DNA from: an uncultured Rikenellaceae bacterium
Lineage (GTDB): Bacteria; Bacteroidota; Bacteroidia; Bacteroidales; Rikenellaceae
DNA length: 52,097 nt
Direction: 5' to 3'
Assembly: GCA_910577285.1 (NCBI GenBank)
Contig: CAJTLO010000004.1
Coordinates: forward strand, 1-52,097
In this document: positions 1 through 9,579 of the stretch, in pieces
Numbering within the stretch: position 1 is the first letter of the stretch
Layout: every line of letters starts with the position of its first letter
Made by a program: the position numbers and the translations under genes
Notes under the pieces: model-generated
What the model was told of the DNA's origin: nothing
Seen by the model: the letters and a program-made list of their open reading frames with translations, nothing else
Databases searched by the model: none

Positions 1-125
1 ATGAAAAGCCGTATCTCGTCGCGTATTTCCTCCGGAACCCTGAAGGAGATACAAATGCCCACCCGGCTCCCGATCGGCTTGCGACCGGCGCCGGGGCGGC
101 GTTTCCTTTTCGACACCTCGCTCAT
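1..125 (-). CDS. N-terminal part of an unknown basic, possibly DNA-binding protein
   Basis: The first 41 codons of a gene running off the left edge are visible. The ATG at 125 overlaps the stop of a short upstream reading frame (TAATG). The product begins with a very basic stretch containing RPGAGRKPIGSR and then ISFRVPEEIRDEIR, which looks like the beta strand and first helix of a ribbon-helix-helix or similar small DNA-binding fold. That fold is inferred from appearance only. The gene lies about 60 nt downstream of the DJ-1 family gene on the same strand and may be co-transcribed with it. Existence as a coding start is moderately certain; function is unknown. Confidence 0.5.
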   Translation of the reverse strand, partial: MSEVSKRKRRPGAGRKPIGSRVGICISFRVPEEIRDEIRLF

Positions 126-220
126 TAGTTATTCCAGTAATACGCCGTACGGTCGATAGTTTCCACGTTTACCACCTCGCCGTCTTCGTCACTCCACCAA
201 AAGCTGGGACGCCACTTCAC
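125..220 (-). CDS. Candidate 31-residue peptide overlapping the 3' end of the DJ-1 gene
   Basis: A GTG at 218-220 opens a 31-codon frame ending in TAA at 125-127. An AGGAG sequence sits about eight bases upstream, a stronger ribosome site than most genes here have. The peptide is rich in aromatic and acidic residues (it contains RPSFWWSDEDGE and ends TAYYWNN). The frame overlaps the last ten codons of the DJ-1 gene in another frame, and its stop overlaps the next start as TAATG, which suggests translational coupling. No family is recognised. It could be a chance frame, so confidence is low. Confidence 0.3.
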   Translation of the reverse strand: MKWRPSFWWSDEDGEVVNVETIDRTAYYWNN

Positions 221-731
221 GACACTTCTCCTCGCCGGCCAGCACGCCCACCAGCGTCAGGGCGAAGTCGAGCGTCAGCCCCGGACCGCGCCCCGTAATC
301 ACGTTGCCGTCCACGACCGCAGCCCGCTCCGTCGCCAGCAGCGCACCCTGCAGGTATTTCTCGAATCCGGGATAGCAGGTGGCCTTTCGTCCACGCAAAA
401 TACCGAGTCCGCCGAACACCATGGGCGACGCACAGATCGCAGCCACGCGTCCGCCCGCGCCGTAGAAAGCAAGCACCTCCCTCTTCAAGCCCTCGTGCCC
501 GTCGAAGGCGGGGGTACCGCCGGGAATCACCAGCATCTCCGCCTCGCCGAAATCGACCTCTTCAAAGAGTACGTCGGCTACGACGGGAATGCCGTGGCTG
601 CCCGTCACGGTCCGTTCGCCCGTGAGCGATACCGTCCGCACGGAGAGTCCGGCCCTGCGGAGCACGTCGACCGTGGCCAAAGCCTCTATCTCCTCGAAAC
701 CGGTGATAAGGAACAAAAATATCGTCTTCAT
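189..731 (-). CDS. DJ-1/PfpI (ThiJ) family protein
   Basis: This 180-residue protein has the flavodoxin-like DJ-1/PfpI fold. It starts MKTIFLFLITGFEEIEA, typical of the family, with the conserved early glutamate in GFEE. The nucleophile-elbow cysteine is in the segment AAICASPMVFG. Relatives act as glyoxalases, deglycases, chaperones or oxidative-stress proteins; the exact role cannot be decided from sequence. An open frame extends further upstream, but the ATG at 731 fits the family N-terminus and lies just downstream of a good promoter. The length matches bacterial DJ-1 proteins (about 180-190 residues). Confidence 0.9.
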   Translation of the reverse strand: MKTIFLFLITGFEEIEALATVDVLRRAGLSVRTVSLTGERTVTGSHGIPVVADVLFEEVDFGEAEMLVIPGGTPAFDGHEGLKREVLAFYGAGGRVAAICASPMVFGGLGILRGRKATCYPGFEKYLQGALLATERAAVVDGNVITGRGPGLTLDFALTLVGVLAGEEKCREVASQLLVE

Positions 732-758
732 ACCTCGACTGTTTTGGTTGTACTCCTG

Positions 759-789
759 CAAAGATAGAAGAATTGCCGGCTTCCGCAAC
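759..789 (-). promoter_or_regulatory. Bacteroidota-type promoter of the DJ-1 gene
   Basis: On the minus strand GTTG is followed after 19 nt by TATCTTTG (plus-strand 759-766). This matches the Bacteroidota consensus TTTG-N19-TAnnTTTG with one mismatch in the -33 box. It lies about 30 nt upstream of the ATG at 731. Confidence 0.6.
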
Positions 790-833
790 CGCCGACACGC
801 CCCGGACACCACCGGGCTTCCGCGACAACCGAC

Positions 834-862
834 AAAAAAAGGGCGGAAGACTCCTTCCGCCC
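834..862 (-). terminator. Rho-independent terminator after the TPR gene
   Basis: A hairpin with arms GGGCGGAAG and CTTCCGCCC (841-862) is followed on the minus strand by seven T (plus-strand A run 834-840). It lies 20 nt downstream of the TPR gene stop and separates that gene from the DJ-1 gene. Confidence 0.85.
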
Positions 863-882
863 CTGTCGCATGCCCCGCAGGT

Positions 883-1836
883 CTATTTCGTAAGAACCGC
901 GATCTGTGCTTTGGCATCGGCCGCACGGTTACCCGCCGTCACCTTGCGGTAGGCGGCAATGGCTGCGTCCTTGTTCTCGCTGTTCTGGTAGGCGGCACCG
1001 AGCATGAAGTAGACGTCGGATGCGGCGGCCGGATCGGTCTGCGCCGCGGCGGCCGCTTCACCCCACTCGATCACGCGTGCCCAATCCTGATTGTTGGTGG
1101 CAACCTGTATGCGCATGAGGCTGGCAGCCGGATTCGTCGGATCGACCTCGAGCACTTCGCCCAGAATCGCGTACACCTGTGCGGGATCGTCGGTTTCCGC
1201 CGCACGCAGCATCTGGTAATAGACGATCTTCTCACGCGCCGCATCGGCCGGTTCCTTGTAGCGGCTGTGACGCGCTTCCAGCTCCACGATCTTCTTGTAT
1301 ATCTTCATACCGTTTTCGTAATCGCCCGAAGCCGCATAACTCTCGGCCAGGAAGAGCGCCAGGTCGGTATCGGTGGGGTTGGCCTCGTAGCCTTTGGAGA
1401 ATATCTCGATGGCCTTGTCCCACTGCTGGTTGTTGAACGCATCGGCCCCCATCACGGTATAGGTCTGGGAGATGAGCTTACGGGAGTTGCCCAGCACCTT
1501 CACGTCCTGGAACAGCTCGGCATACATCACCGCGGAGTCGAGCACGGGCAGCGCCTCCTCGAAACGTCCCGCACGGCAGAGCGAAAGACCGTACTGGAAA
1601 TAGCAGGTGGGAAGGAGTTTCTGCGCCTGCTGCACGGTAGCCGAAGCATCCGCACCGGCATTGAGTCCCATCTCCACGGTCTGCTCCAGCACCGGAATGG
1701 CCGCTCCGAAATCCTTCGCCTGTATGAGAGCGGCAGCTTCGTTGAACTTGGTGTTCACCTCGCCGACCGTCTGGGCCGACAGCCCCGTCGCGGCAAACAC
1801 CGCCGCTGCAGCCAGCAAAAATTTGATTTTCTTCAT
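883..1836 (-). CDS. Secreted tetratricopeptide-repeat protein
   Basis: The 317-residue product begins with a clear signal peptide (MKKIKFLLAAAAVFAA, cleavage probably after LSA near residue 21). The rest is helical with several TPR-like units; recognisable stretches are QWDKAIEIFSKGYEANP, DYENGMKIYKKIVELEA and NKDAAIAAYRKVTAGN. TPR proteins scaffold protein complexes, and this one should act in the periplasm or be exported. No catalytic motif is visible. The gene has its own promoter inside the end of tadA and its own terminator, so it is probably monocistronic. The partner is unknown. Confidence 0.88.
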   Translation of the reverse strand: MKKIKFLLAAAAVFAATGLSAQTVGEVNTKFNEAAALIQAKDFGAAIPVLEQTVEMGLNAGADASATVQQAQKLLPTCYFQYGLSLCRAGRFEEALPVLDSAVMYAELFQDVKVLGNSRKLISQTYTVMGADAFNNQQWDKAIEIFSKGYEANPTDTDLALFLAESYAASGDYENGMKIYKKIVELEARHSRYKEPADAAREKIVYYQMLRAAETDDPAQVYAILGEVLEVDPTNPAASLMRIQVATNNQDWARVIEWGEAAAAAQTDPAAASDVYFMLGAAYQNSENKDAAIAAYRKVTAGNRAADAKAQIAVLTK

Positions 1837-1907
1837 CTTCTGTCAGTTTTATGTTTGTGTGTTGTGTGTCCGTCATCTCGTCCCGGCCGCGGGCCGGGCA
1901 TGGCATG

Positions 1908-1937
1908 CAAAATTATCAAAATCGGCAATCCCGCCAA
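1908..1937 (-). promoter_or_regulatory. Bacteroidota-type promoter of the TPR gene
   Basis: On the minus strand GTTG is followed after 19 nt by TAATTTTG (plus-strand 1908-1915). The -33 box touches the tadA stop region, and the predicted start site leaves a leader of about 65 nt before the ATG at 1836. Confidence 0.55.
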
Positions 1938-1940
1938 CCA

Positions 1941-2390
1941 TCACCTGCGCAGTTTTCTGAAAAAATCCTCCATCAGGGCCGCGCACTCCTCGGCGAGCAC
2001 TCCCGCCGTCACCTGCGTCTTGGGATGGAGCAAGTTGCCCCCGGCGGCGGAGTATCCCCTCTTCGCATCGGCCGCACCGTAGACAATACGCCCTACCTGC
2101 GCCCAGGCCGAAGCCCCCGCACACATCACGCAGGGTTCGACAGTCACATAGAGCGTACATCCGTTGAGGTACTTCCCCCCGGCGGCATGCATGGCGGCCG
2201 TCAGAGCCTGCATCTCGGCATGGGCGGTGGAGTCGCGGAGCGTTTCGACGAGGTTGTGTCCCCGTCCCACGATCCGGCCCGATGCCACCACCACGGCACC
2301 GATGGGCACCTCCTCTTCCTCCAACGCCCTGCACGCTTCGGAAATTGCCGCACGCATAAAAAATTCATCTTCCTGCCGTCCCTTCTCCAT
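1941..2390 (-). CDS. tadA: tRNA-specific adenosine deaminase
   Basis: This 149-residue zinc deaminase converts adenosine to inosine at the wobble position of tRNA(Arg), anticodon ACG. The catalytic HAE motif is at residues 57-59 and the PCVMC zinc motif at 86-90, with the substrate-pocket sequence VPIGAVVV near residue 28. Length and motif spacing are those of bacterial TadA. Guanine or cytosine deaminases share the fold, but the HAEM..PCVMC pattern with ADAKRGYSAAGG favours TadA. It is divergent from aspS across a 130-bp gap. Confidence 0.92.
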   Translation of the reverse strand: MEKGRQEDEFFMRAAISEACRALEEEEVPIGAVVVASGRIVGRGHNLVETLRDSTAHAEMQALTAAMHAAGGKYLNGCTLYVTVEPCVMCAGASAWAQVGRIVYGAADAKRGYSAAGGNLLHPKTQVTAGVLAEECAALMEDFFRKLRR

Positions 2391-2415
2391 GAAATTTCGT
2401 ACTTTTGAAACCTCG

Positions 2416-2446
2416 CAAATGTAGTATAAACAGTCGTGCGGAACAA
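2416..2446 (-). promoter_or_regulatory. Bacteroidota-type promoter of tadA
   Basis: On the minus strand GTTG is followed after 20 nt by TACATTTG (plus-strand 2416-2423), about 26 nt upstream of the tadA start. Confidence 0.55.
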
Positions 2447-2520
2447 CAGCCGCACGCGGTAAAGCGCGATCCGGCGCCTTTATACTAAGGATGCGCAGAC
2501 CACTAAAATTCCATAAGTAT

Positions 2521-4278
<1,758 letters not shown>

Positions 4279-4298
4279 CGGTCCGCCGACCCAAAATC

Positions 4299-4330
4299 GA
4301 GAGGCGCCTGCTTTCCAGCAGGCGCCTCTC
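4299..4330 (+). terminator. Hairpin downstream of aspS
   Basis: Perfect 13-bp arms (GAGAGGCGCCTGC and its complement) enclose a six-base loop 20 nt after the aspS stop. There is no strong T run, so it may act as a weak terminator or stabilise the 3' end. Confidence 0.55.
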
Positions 4331-4445
4331 TGCATTCTCCCCCGCCGATGCGCACATCTGCAAAAAATGACGGGCCGTGCAACAAAACAGGCGGGTAAAG
4401 CATCTATCTATCAAAACACGCTTCATTCACCTAAACGACACTGCC

Positions 4446-4877
4446 ATGAAACGCATCTTTCTACGAACCCTCGTCGCAGCCGCCATGCTGCTGGGCACCG
4501 CGAGCTGCTCCTACGAAGAAGAATCCCTGCTGCGCTGGATGCTCCGGAACCAAACGGACACTCCGCTCTTTTTCGCTTTCGGCGACAACGCCCCCTTCTG
4601 CCTGGAACCGGGCGAATACCGTCTGCTGGGTACGGCGACCGTTACCGGCTTCCAGAAGTCGGACCGCCGCATCTTCTTCGACCGCAATCCCCAATACCAG
4701 ACGTTGTCGGTATCCGCCGCTCTCAACGGCACGCCCCTGCGTGTATGGCAGCGGGGACAAACGGACGATTCGTCCCGCTCCTTTTTCGACATCTCGCAAT
4801 GGGAGGAAGAGTATCCTCTCAGCTCCGATTACGACTTCGTCTTTCAGGTAACGCCCCAAGACATCGCCAACGAATAA
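4446..4877 (+). CDS. Small lipoprotein, first of a tandem pair
   Basis: This 143-residue protein has a lipoprotein signal peptide ending LLGTASC, with the acylated cysteine at residue 21. The mature part contains a short beta-rich domain that speaks of surface or periplasmic location: RWMLRNQTDTPLFFAFGDN, then a PGEYRLLGT motif and a QWEEEYPLSSDY end. It shares layout with the next gene (lipobox, a LTNAS/LRNQT strand, an F-rich strand, LPAG/LEPG), so the two look like diverged tandem duplicates. No known family is recognised. The ATG at 4446 is chosen because it gives the signal peptide; a longer frame upstream does not. Confidence 0.8.
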   Translation: MKRIFLRTLVAAAMLLGTASCSYEEESLLRWMLRNQTDTPLFFAFGDNAPFCLEPGEYRLLGTATVTGFQKSDRRIFFDRNPQYQTLSVSAALNGTPLRVWQRGQTDDSSRSFFDISQWEEEYPLSSDYDFVFQVTPQDIANE

Positions 4878-4891
4878 ATCCCCGCACCGCC

Positions 4892-5353
4892 ATGAAAAGA
4901 ACACGCACCCTCTTCGTATGCGCAGCCGCCATGCTGCTTGCGCTCTCCACCGCCTGCAATCCGTTGGAATGGTTCGTCCCGGACAAAAAAGAGCTGACCA
5001 CCTGCGACCTCACCTGGCTGCTGACGAATGCCAGCGACCGTACCGTCCGGTTCCAGTTCGCCGATTTCGGGTTCCACACCCTTCCTGCGGGCCAGAGCGT
5101 CGAACTCATGCACACGACCGTCCGTGCTTCCCGGGTAGAGCACAGTTTCTACGCGCTCTTCGACTATCGGCCCGAGTCGCATCCGCTGACCCTCTACACC
5201 GAAAACGGCGACACCCCTCTCCGGACATGGACCCTGTCCGAACGCCACCAAGCCGGAAAACAGTTCTACAACCGCGAGGCATGGATCTTCTACCGTCCGA
5301 GCGACACAACGGCCGAATGGACGTTCACCCTCACCGCCGAAGACCTCGAATGA
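4892..5353 (+). CDS. Small lipoprotein, second of a tandem pair
   Basis: This 153-residue protein starts 14 nt after the preceding lipoprotein, so the two form an operon. The signal peptide ends LLALSTAC, with the lipid cysteine at residue 22. The mature domain contains LTWLLTNASDRTVRFQFADFG and LPAGQSVEL-like strands that line up with the upstream paralogue, and ends EWTFTLTAEDLE, comparable with DFVFQVTPQDIANE upstream. The function is unknown; it is probably anchored to the outer membrane. Confidence 0.8.
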   Translation: MKRTRTLFVCAAAMLLALSTACNPLEWFVPDKKELTTCDLTWLLTNASDRTVRFQFADFGFHTLPAGQSVELMHTTVRASRVEHSFYALFDYRPESHPLTLYTENGDTPLRTWTLSERHQAGKQFYNREAWIFYRPSDTTAEWTFTLTAEDLE

Positions 5354-5420
5354 CGCATCCCCTCCGGCACGACGGCTCCACGCCGGCCCCTGCACGGCAA
5401 ACCGGCCCCTGCACCATGCC

Positions 5421-5449
5421 CCCTTTCCGGCGCAAAACGCCGGAAAGGG
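5421..5449. terminator. Convergent hairpin between lipoprotein pair and pabC
   Basis: Perfect 12-bp arms (CCCTTTCCGGCG and complement) with a five-base CAAAA loop lie between convergent genes. There is no clear T run on either strand, but position and symmetry suit a bidirectional terminator. Confidence 0.55.
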
Positions 5450-5500
5450 AAAACTTTACGAGGCCCGAAAACGTTTCGGAAAGGGAAGGACGGGAAAGGA

Positions 5501-6100
5501 TCACAGAAAGCGTACGGTTTCCGTCGGCAGGCAGATACCCTCCTCCAGCCCCATCATGGCATTGATCAGCCACAGCGAAGTGTAGTTGCCCAGCTCCTCC
5601 GCCCGAATGGGGCGTGCCGTCACCCGGCCGCTTTGCAACAGTTCCGCCCGCCGCGTGCCGGCGAGCAGGGGCCGGTCGGGCGTATAAAGCCCCGCCGCAT
5701 CGCCCAACACGATATTGGAAAAAGAGGTATCGGTAAGATAGCCCTCCTGCACAAAGACGACCTCGTCGCAACCGCTCCCCCGCCGCAACTCTTCCAGCGC
5801 ACTGCGGTCGGCATATTTATAACGGTAGTCGAGGCCGTCGGCACGCACCACCGCCAGGGTGGCGATGCGCCGCAAACGGTAAGGGGCGAACTCCACCTGC
5901 CGCACCGCATCGTCGTACACCACCCGACACTTCACCAACCCCGTGCGCATCTCCTCCGGCACCCGGGTCGGCAAGCATGCCCCCGCTCCGCTACCGAAGA
6001 AATGTTCCATGGTGGCGGCCATCCGTGCCGCATGCGGCTCCGGTCGACGGAACTCCCCGTTCCGCACCCGGATAACCTCGGAAAACAACGGCTTTTTCAT
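5501..6100 (-). CDS. pabC: Aminodeoxychorismate lyase-like class IV aminotransferase
   Basis: This 199-residue protein resembles the PLP-dependent class IV aminotransferase fold. The likely PLP lysine is in YRYKYADRSALEE. Other family signatures are DEVVFVQEGYLTDTSFSNIVL and the end segment LWLINAMMGL. Next to pabA and pabB it should release pyruvate from 4-amino-4-deoxychorismate to give p-aminobenzoate for folate. It is shorter than E. coli PabC (269 residues), as is usual for Bacteroidota members. The start codon overlaps the pabB stop by four bases (ATGA), so translation is coupled. Confidence 0.85.
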   Translation of the reverse strand: MKKPLFSEVIRVRNGEFRRPEPHAARMAATMEHFFGSGAGACLPTRVPEEMRTGLVKCRVVYDDAVRQVEFAPYRLRRIATLAVVRADGLDYRYKYADRSALEELRRGSGCDEVVFVQEGYLTDTSFSNIVLGDAAGLYTPDRPLLAGTRRAELLQSGRVTARPIRAEELGNYTSLWLINAMMGLEEGICLPTETVRFL

Positions 6101-7080
6101 ACGAACGGCAAATAGACCTTTTCGATCACCTCCTCGTACTCGGCACGGCAGTCGCTATAGGCCGTCACGCCTCCCCCGCTACGGAACCAGAGGCGCCCGT
6201 CCGCCTCCTCGATGAAGCGTATGAGCACGGCGCTGTCGAGCATCCGTCCGTCGAAATAGCCGAACACGCCCGTATAGTAGCCGCGCGGCTCCTTCTCGGC
6301 CTCCCGGATGATGCGCAGCGTGGAGGATTTCGGAGCGCCCGAAACCGAACCGGCCGGAAGCATGTCGAACAGGATGTCGCCCAACCGCGCCCGGTATCCC
6401 TCCGGCAGGAGGCCCGCTATCTCGGAACTCACCTGAAGGATGTCGCCCCGGCGCGTGGCGATGCGATCGATGTAGCGGAAGCGCTCCACCCCCACGCGGG
6501 AGGCGTGGATGCTCAGGTCGTTCCGCAGCAGGTCCACGATGGTATGATGCTCGGCGGTCTCCTTCGGATCGTCCAGTATCCTTTGCCGGGCATCGGGCAG
6601 GGAGGCGTTGATGGTCCCCTTCATCGGGTTGGTGGAGATGCGTCCGTCGGCGATGCGCACGAACCGTTCCGGCGAAAAGCAGACGAACCTCCCCGGCACA
6701 TAGAGCAGGTAGGGCGCCCGGGCCCGCAGGAAGATGTCGTGCAACGAGAGCTCCGTCTTCACCGGAGTGCGCACCGTGAGGTTGGTGAGGAACGAATCGC
6801 CGCGCAGCAGACCGCGACGCACTACGTCGAACCGACGGGCATACGCGTCGAACCCGATCGGACTCGCCTCCAGCGCGGCCTCTCCCCTTCCGACCGCAGC
6901 GCTCCTCTCCCCCCGGTTTCCCACGCCGTTCACCGAGAAACCGACCGACGTACACGCCAGCGGATCTTTTATAAAGATTCCTTCCCGCATCTCGAAATCG
7001 ACGGCGAACAGAAAAGGACGCCCCTGGGCGCCGCAGGCATTCATCATCTCCCGGACCCGCCCGGCATCGAAAAAGCACAT
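6097..7080 (-). CDS. pabB: Aminodeoxychorismate synthase component I
   Basis: This 327-residue protein holds the chorismate-binding domain. The signatures are STNPMKGTI, ETAEHHTIVDLLRNDLS and GSVSGAPKSSTLRII, followed by YYTGVFGYFDG. It aminates chorismate to 4-amino-4-deoxychorismate using ammonia from PabA. It is shorter than classical PabB because the N-terminal non-catalytic part is reduced. Anthranilate or isochorismate synthase are alternatives, but the pabC neighbour argues for the folate pathway. It starts five bases after the pabA stop. Confidence 0.9.
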   Translation of the reverse strand: MCFFDAGRVREMMNACGAQGRPFLFAVDFEMREGIFIKDPLACTSVGFSVNGVGNRGERSAAVGRGEAALEASPIGFDAYARRFDVVRRGLLRGDSFLTNLTVRTPVKTELSLHDIFLRARAPYLLYVPGRFVCFSPERFVRIADGRISTNPMKGTINASLPDARQRILDDPKETAEHHTIVDLLRNDLSIHASRVGVERFRYIDRIATRRGDILQVSSEIAGLLPEGYRARLGDILFDMLPAGSVSGAPKSSTLRIIREAEKEPRGYYTGVFGYFDGRMLDSAVLIRFIEEADGRLWFRSGGGVTAYSDCRAEYEEVIEKVYLPFV

Positions 7081-7085
7081 AGCAT

Positions 7086-7658
7086 CTATTCTTTCAGAAA
7101 GTTAGCGAGAATGGCGCCTCCGCAAGGCGTCATAATGGACTCGGGATGGAACTGTACGCCGTGTACGTCGTACACCCGATGGGAGAGCGCCATCACGATC
7201 CCCTCGGCATCGCGGGCCGTCACCTCCAGGCAGTCGGGAAACTCCTCCCCATCCACCACCCACGAGTGGTACCTCCCCACCTCGATCCGGTCGGGCAGGC
7301 CGCAGAAGATGCGGGGCCGGGCGAGCAGCTCCACCGACGAACGAATACCGTGGTAGACCTGCGGCGTATTCCGCAGCGAGGCACCGAACACCTGGGCGAT
7401 GGCATGGTGCCCGAGGCACACCCCCAGCAGGGGACGCACCGGCGCACACCGTTCGATGAAGGCGAGCAGCGAACCGGCCTCGGCCGGAATGCCCGGACCG
7501 GGCGACACGATGATCCGGTCGTATGCGGCAGGTTCCACCTCTTCCAACCGGTCGTTCTTCACCACATGCACGCCTGCGCAAGGATCGCACAACTCCCGGA
7601 GCATGTGCTGCAAATTATAGGTAAACGAATCGTAATTGTCTATCAGCAGAATCTCCAT
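7086..7658 (-). CDS. pabA: Glutamine amidotransferase, aminodeoxychorismate synthase component II
   Basis: This 190-residue class I glutaminase supplies ammonia to PabB. The catalytic triad is visible: Cys81 in LLGVCLGHHAIAQ, and His171 and Glu173 in VQFHPESI. The ATG at 7658 gives MEILLIDNYDSFTYNL, the usual family start; an upstream in-frame start adds seven residues and is less likely. It heads the pabA-pabB-pabC operon. TrpG has the same sequence pattern, and some bacteria share one subunit between both pathways. Confidence 0.9.
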   Translation of the reverse strand: MEILLIDNYDSFTYNLQHMLRELCDPCAGVHVVKNDRLEEVEPAAYDRIIVSPGPGIPAEAGSLLAFIERCAPVRPLLGVCLGHHAIAQVFGASLRNTPQVYHGIRSSVELLARPRIFCGLPDRIEVGRYHSWVVDGEEFPDCLEVTARDAEGIVMALSHRVYDVHGVQFHPESIMTPCGGAILANFLKE

Positions 7659-8014
7659 ACCGTCGAATCGTATTGACACGGGACGAAATTAATACAAAAG
7701 AGGCGTCCCCCAACCGCACTGCGGAAAAGATTCCCACCGACACACGCCGTCCGACATCCGCAACAGGGCAACGAGACACCTTCCCCCTTCGGTTCCCCAC
7801 TGCACCGGCTCTCCGGCGGCCGGTGCAGCGAAACGCCTCCGACACCCCACCGCCCGACCTGCGCACACCGGAGGTTCCGGAACGTTCGCCAGGAACCATG
7901 CTCGCCGCAGGCCCACTTACCCGCACGCACATTTCGCCCGGACGCATACCGGACGACCTCCCCGGCGTGCTCCGCAAGCTCGTCCCGCGCACCGGTCGAT
8001 GCCGCGCCGGCACG
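7659..8014. other. Non-coding stretch between pabA and the Dps-like gene
   Basis: This GC-rich intergenic stretch lies upstream of pabA. Open frames cross it on both strands, but none has a convincing start or family resemblance. A weak -7-like TAATTTCG lies just upstream of pabA without a matching -33 box. Nothing else was recognised. Confidence 0.5.
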
Positions 8015-8052
8015 GACAAAAACAGAGCGGTCCCCACCCGGGTGGGGACCGC
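8015..8052 (-). terminator. Rho-independent terminator after the Dps-like gene
   Basis: A 13-bp self-complementary hairpin (GCGGTCCCCACCC and complement, 8027-8052) is followed on the minus strand by CTCTGTTTTTG. It lies 31 nt downstream of the stop at 8083. Confidence 0.75.
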
Positions 8053-8082
8053 CTCGCTATCCGAACTGCACGAGCAAGTCGG

Positions 8083-8493
8083 CTACTGCAACCTCTTGAG
8101 TCTGTAGAGGAGCTGCTGAAGTGCCTCCTGGTAGTCGTCGAGAATAGCCGTGGAGAAATCCTCCTCGAACATCTCCCGCTGCTCGCCCACGTAATCGAAG
8201 AACTTTTCGCAGTGCGACTCGATATTGCGCGGGCTACCGGTCTGGGGAATCGTGATCTCGATATCGCCCTGCATGGCGATGGTCGTCTCCACGATACGGT
8301 CGAGCGCCTGACCGAGCGCTACGAGCGCCTCGTCCAGCGCCATGTGTTTGGCATAACTGCCGGGGCCGCTCACACGCCAGTGGAACAGTTTGAGGCTATT
8401 GTTGAAAGCGAACATTTCGCCGAAGAAACGTCCGTAATCCGAACCCGTGCGGGTCTCTTTCTTCTCTTTTGTTTTGATTGCTGTCGTTGCCAT
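8083..8493 (-). CDS. Dps/ferritin-like helical bundle protein
   Basis: This 136-residue, mostly helical protein contains LFHWRVSGPGSYAKHMALDE at residues 36-55. That resembles the Dps iron site (HW, about 12 residues, H, then an acidic pair), so a ferritin-like fold is likely. The N-terminus is lysine-rich (MATTAIKTKEKKETRTG), as in Dps proteins that touch DNA. The ATG at 8493 is preferred; an upstream start adds 20 residues of unlikely sequence. It could be a DUF5856-type protein rather than true Dps. Iron storage and oxidative protection are an inference. Confidence 0.65.
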   Translation of the reverse strand: MATTAIKTKEKKETRTGSDYGRFFGEMFAFNNSLKLFHWRVSGPGSYAKHMALDEALVALGQALDRIVETTIAMQGDIEITIPQTGSPRNIESHCEKFFDYVGEQREMFEEDFSTAILDDYQEALQQLLYRLKRLQ

Positions 8494-8625
8494 AATATCA
8501 CAGTATTTAAGTTGTCGATAATTCGCCGTCCATCCCACGGCTCCCCTTTCCAACTACCATAACTGTGCCAAACCCGCCGGAACGAGCGAAAATCGCCGCA
8601 GCGATTCCCAATCCCCGCTCCCGCC

Positions 8626-9579
8626 TCAGTAAATCAAGACGGTCCGGACCCGCCGCTCGCCCGTAGGCTCCCAGTGCGGGCCGCGCTGCAACAGGTCGAT
8701 CACCTCCCGGTTGATCTCCGACGAGATGCCCTCCACCACCCGTATCTCCGACGGCACGCCCGCGTCGTTCACCCGGAACTCGGCCACTACACACCCCTGC
8801 GCCCGTTTCCCGTCGGGCAGCGTCGCCACCCGGCGGCTGCGCTCGAAATAGGCCGTAAAGGCTTCGTTGGAAACCATCTCCACCTGCACCCCGACAGCAA
8901 CTCTCGGTGCACTCCGCACCACCCGGAGCATCTCGTCCACCGCCGCGACCTCCGCTTCGTCCTGCATGGCGACTCCGTCGCCGACAGCATTCGCCTGTAG
9001 GGCGGCAACGCAAACATCGCTTTCCGACGCCTCTTTCGCCCTGCCGTTCGCATCCTTCGGGAGGTCCGACGGAGCATCCGGCACACCTTCCCGCCCCCCG
9101 GTCGCTTCGACCCGGAGCGGCTCCGCCGCAAGGAGTACCGGAGAAACCTCCGAAGCCGCCTGCGACACGACCGCTTCACGGTCCGCCTCCGCCTGCAATG
9201 CCGCGACAGTCGCAGCAGGGGCCTCCGCCGACCGCACCGCAACCCCTTCGGCCGCAGGAAGCGCCTGCGCAATCCCCTCCGTTACGACCGGGGCGGCCGG
9301 CCGAAGGAGATACCACGCCGTACCGGCCGCGAGGACCACCGCGGCCGCACTCCCCCACACCCACGACGCCACGCGCCGTCCGCCCCGCCGCCGACGGGAA
9401 CGGGCGGCCCGCAGGGCAACCTCTTGTTCCAGGGCGGCAAGTCGGTCGGAATGGTCGCCGTACACCGAATCGTAACCCTCGATGGCATCCGCAAGGAAAG
9501 GATCGACCTGGGCCTCCCGTTCGATCCGGTTGGCCTCCCGCCCGCGGCGGCTGCCGAATATGTAATCAGTCAATTTCAT
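8626..9579 (-). CDS. Membrane protein with TonB C-terminal domain, probable partner of the ECF sigma factor
   Basis: The 317-residue protein has three parts. The cytoplasmic N-terminus (residues 1-70) carries a RGREANRIEREAQVDPFLAD motif seen in Bacteroidota sigma-factor partners. One membrane helix follows near residues 72-92. A long Ala/Glu/Val-rich periplasmic linker then leads to a TonB-like C-terminal domain (about 235-317, with GCVVAEFRVNDAGVPSEIRV). Its start overlaps the sigma gene by 14 nt, so the two are co-translated. The arrangement suggests an anti-sigma or signal-transducing role that may sense an outer-membrane transporter, but regulation was not shown. Confidence 0.75.
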   Translation of the reverse strand: MKLTDYIFGSRRGREANRIEREAQVDPFLADAIEGYDSVYGDHSDRLAALEQEVALRAARSRRRRGGRRVASWVWGSAAAVVLAAGTAWYLLRPAAPVVTEGIAQALPAAEGVAVRSAEAPAATVAALQAEADREAVVSQAASEVSPVLLAAEPLRVEATGGREGVPDAPSDLPKDANGRAKEASESDVCVAALQANAVGDGVAMQDEAEVAAVDEMLRVVRSAPRVAVGVQVEMVSNEAFTAYFERSRRVATLPDGKRAQGCVVAEFRVNDAGVPSEIRVVEGISSEINREVIDLLQRGPHWEPTGERRVRTVLIY

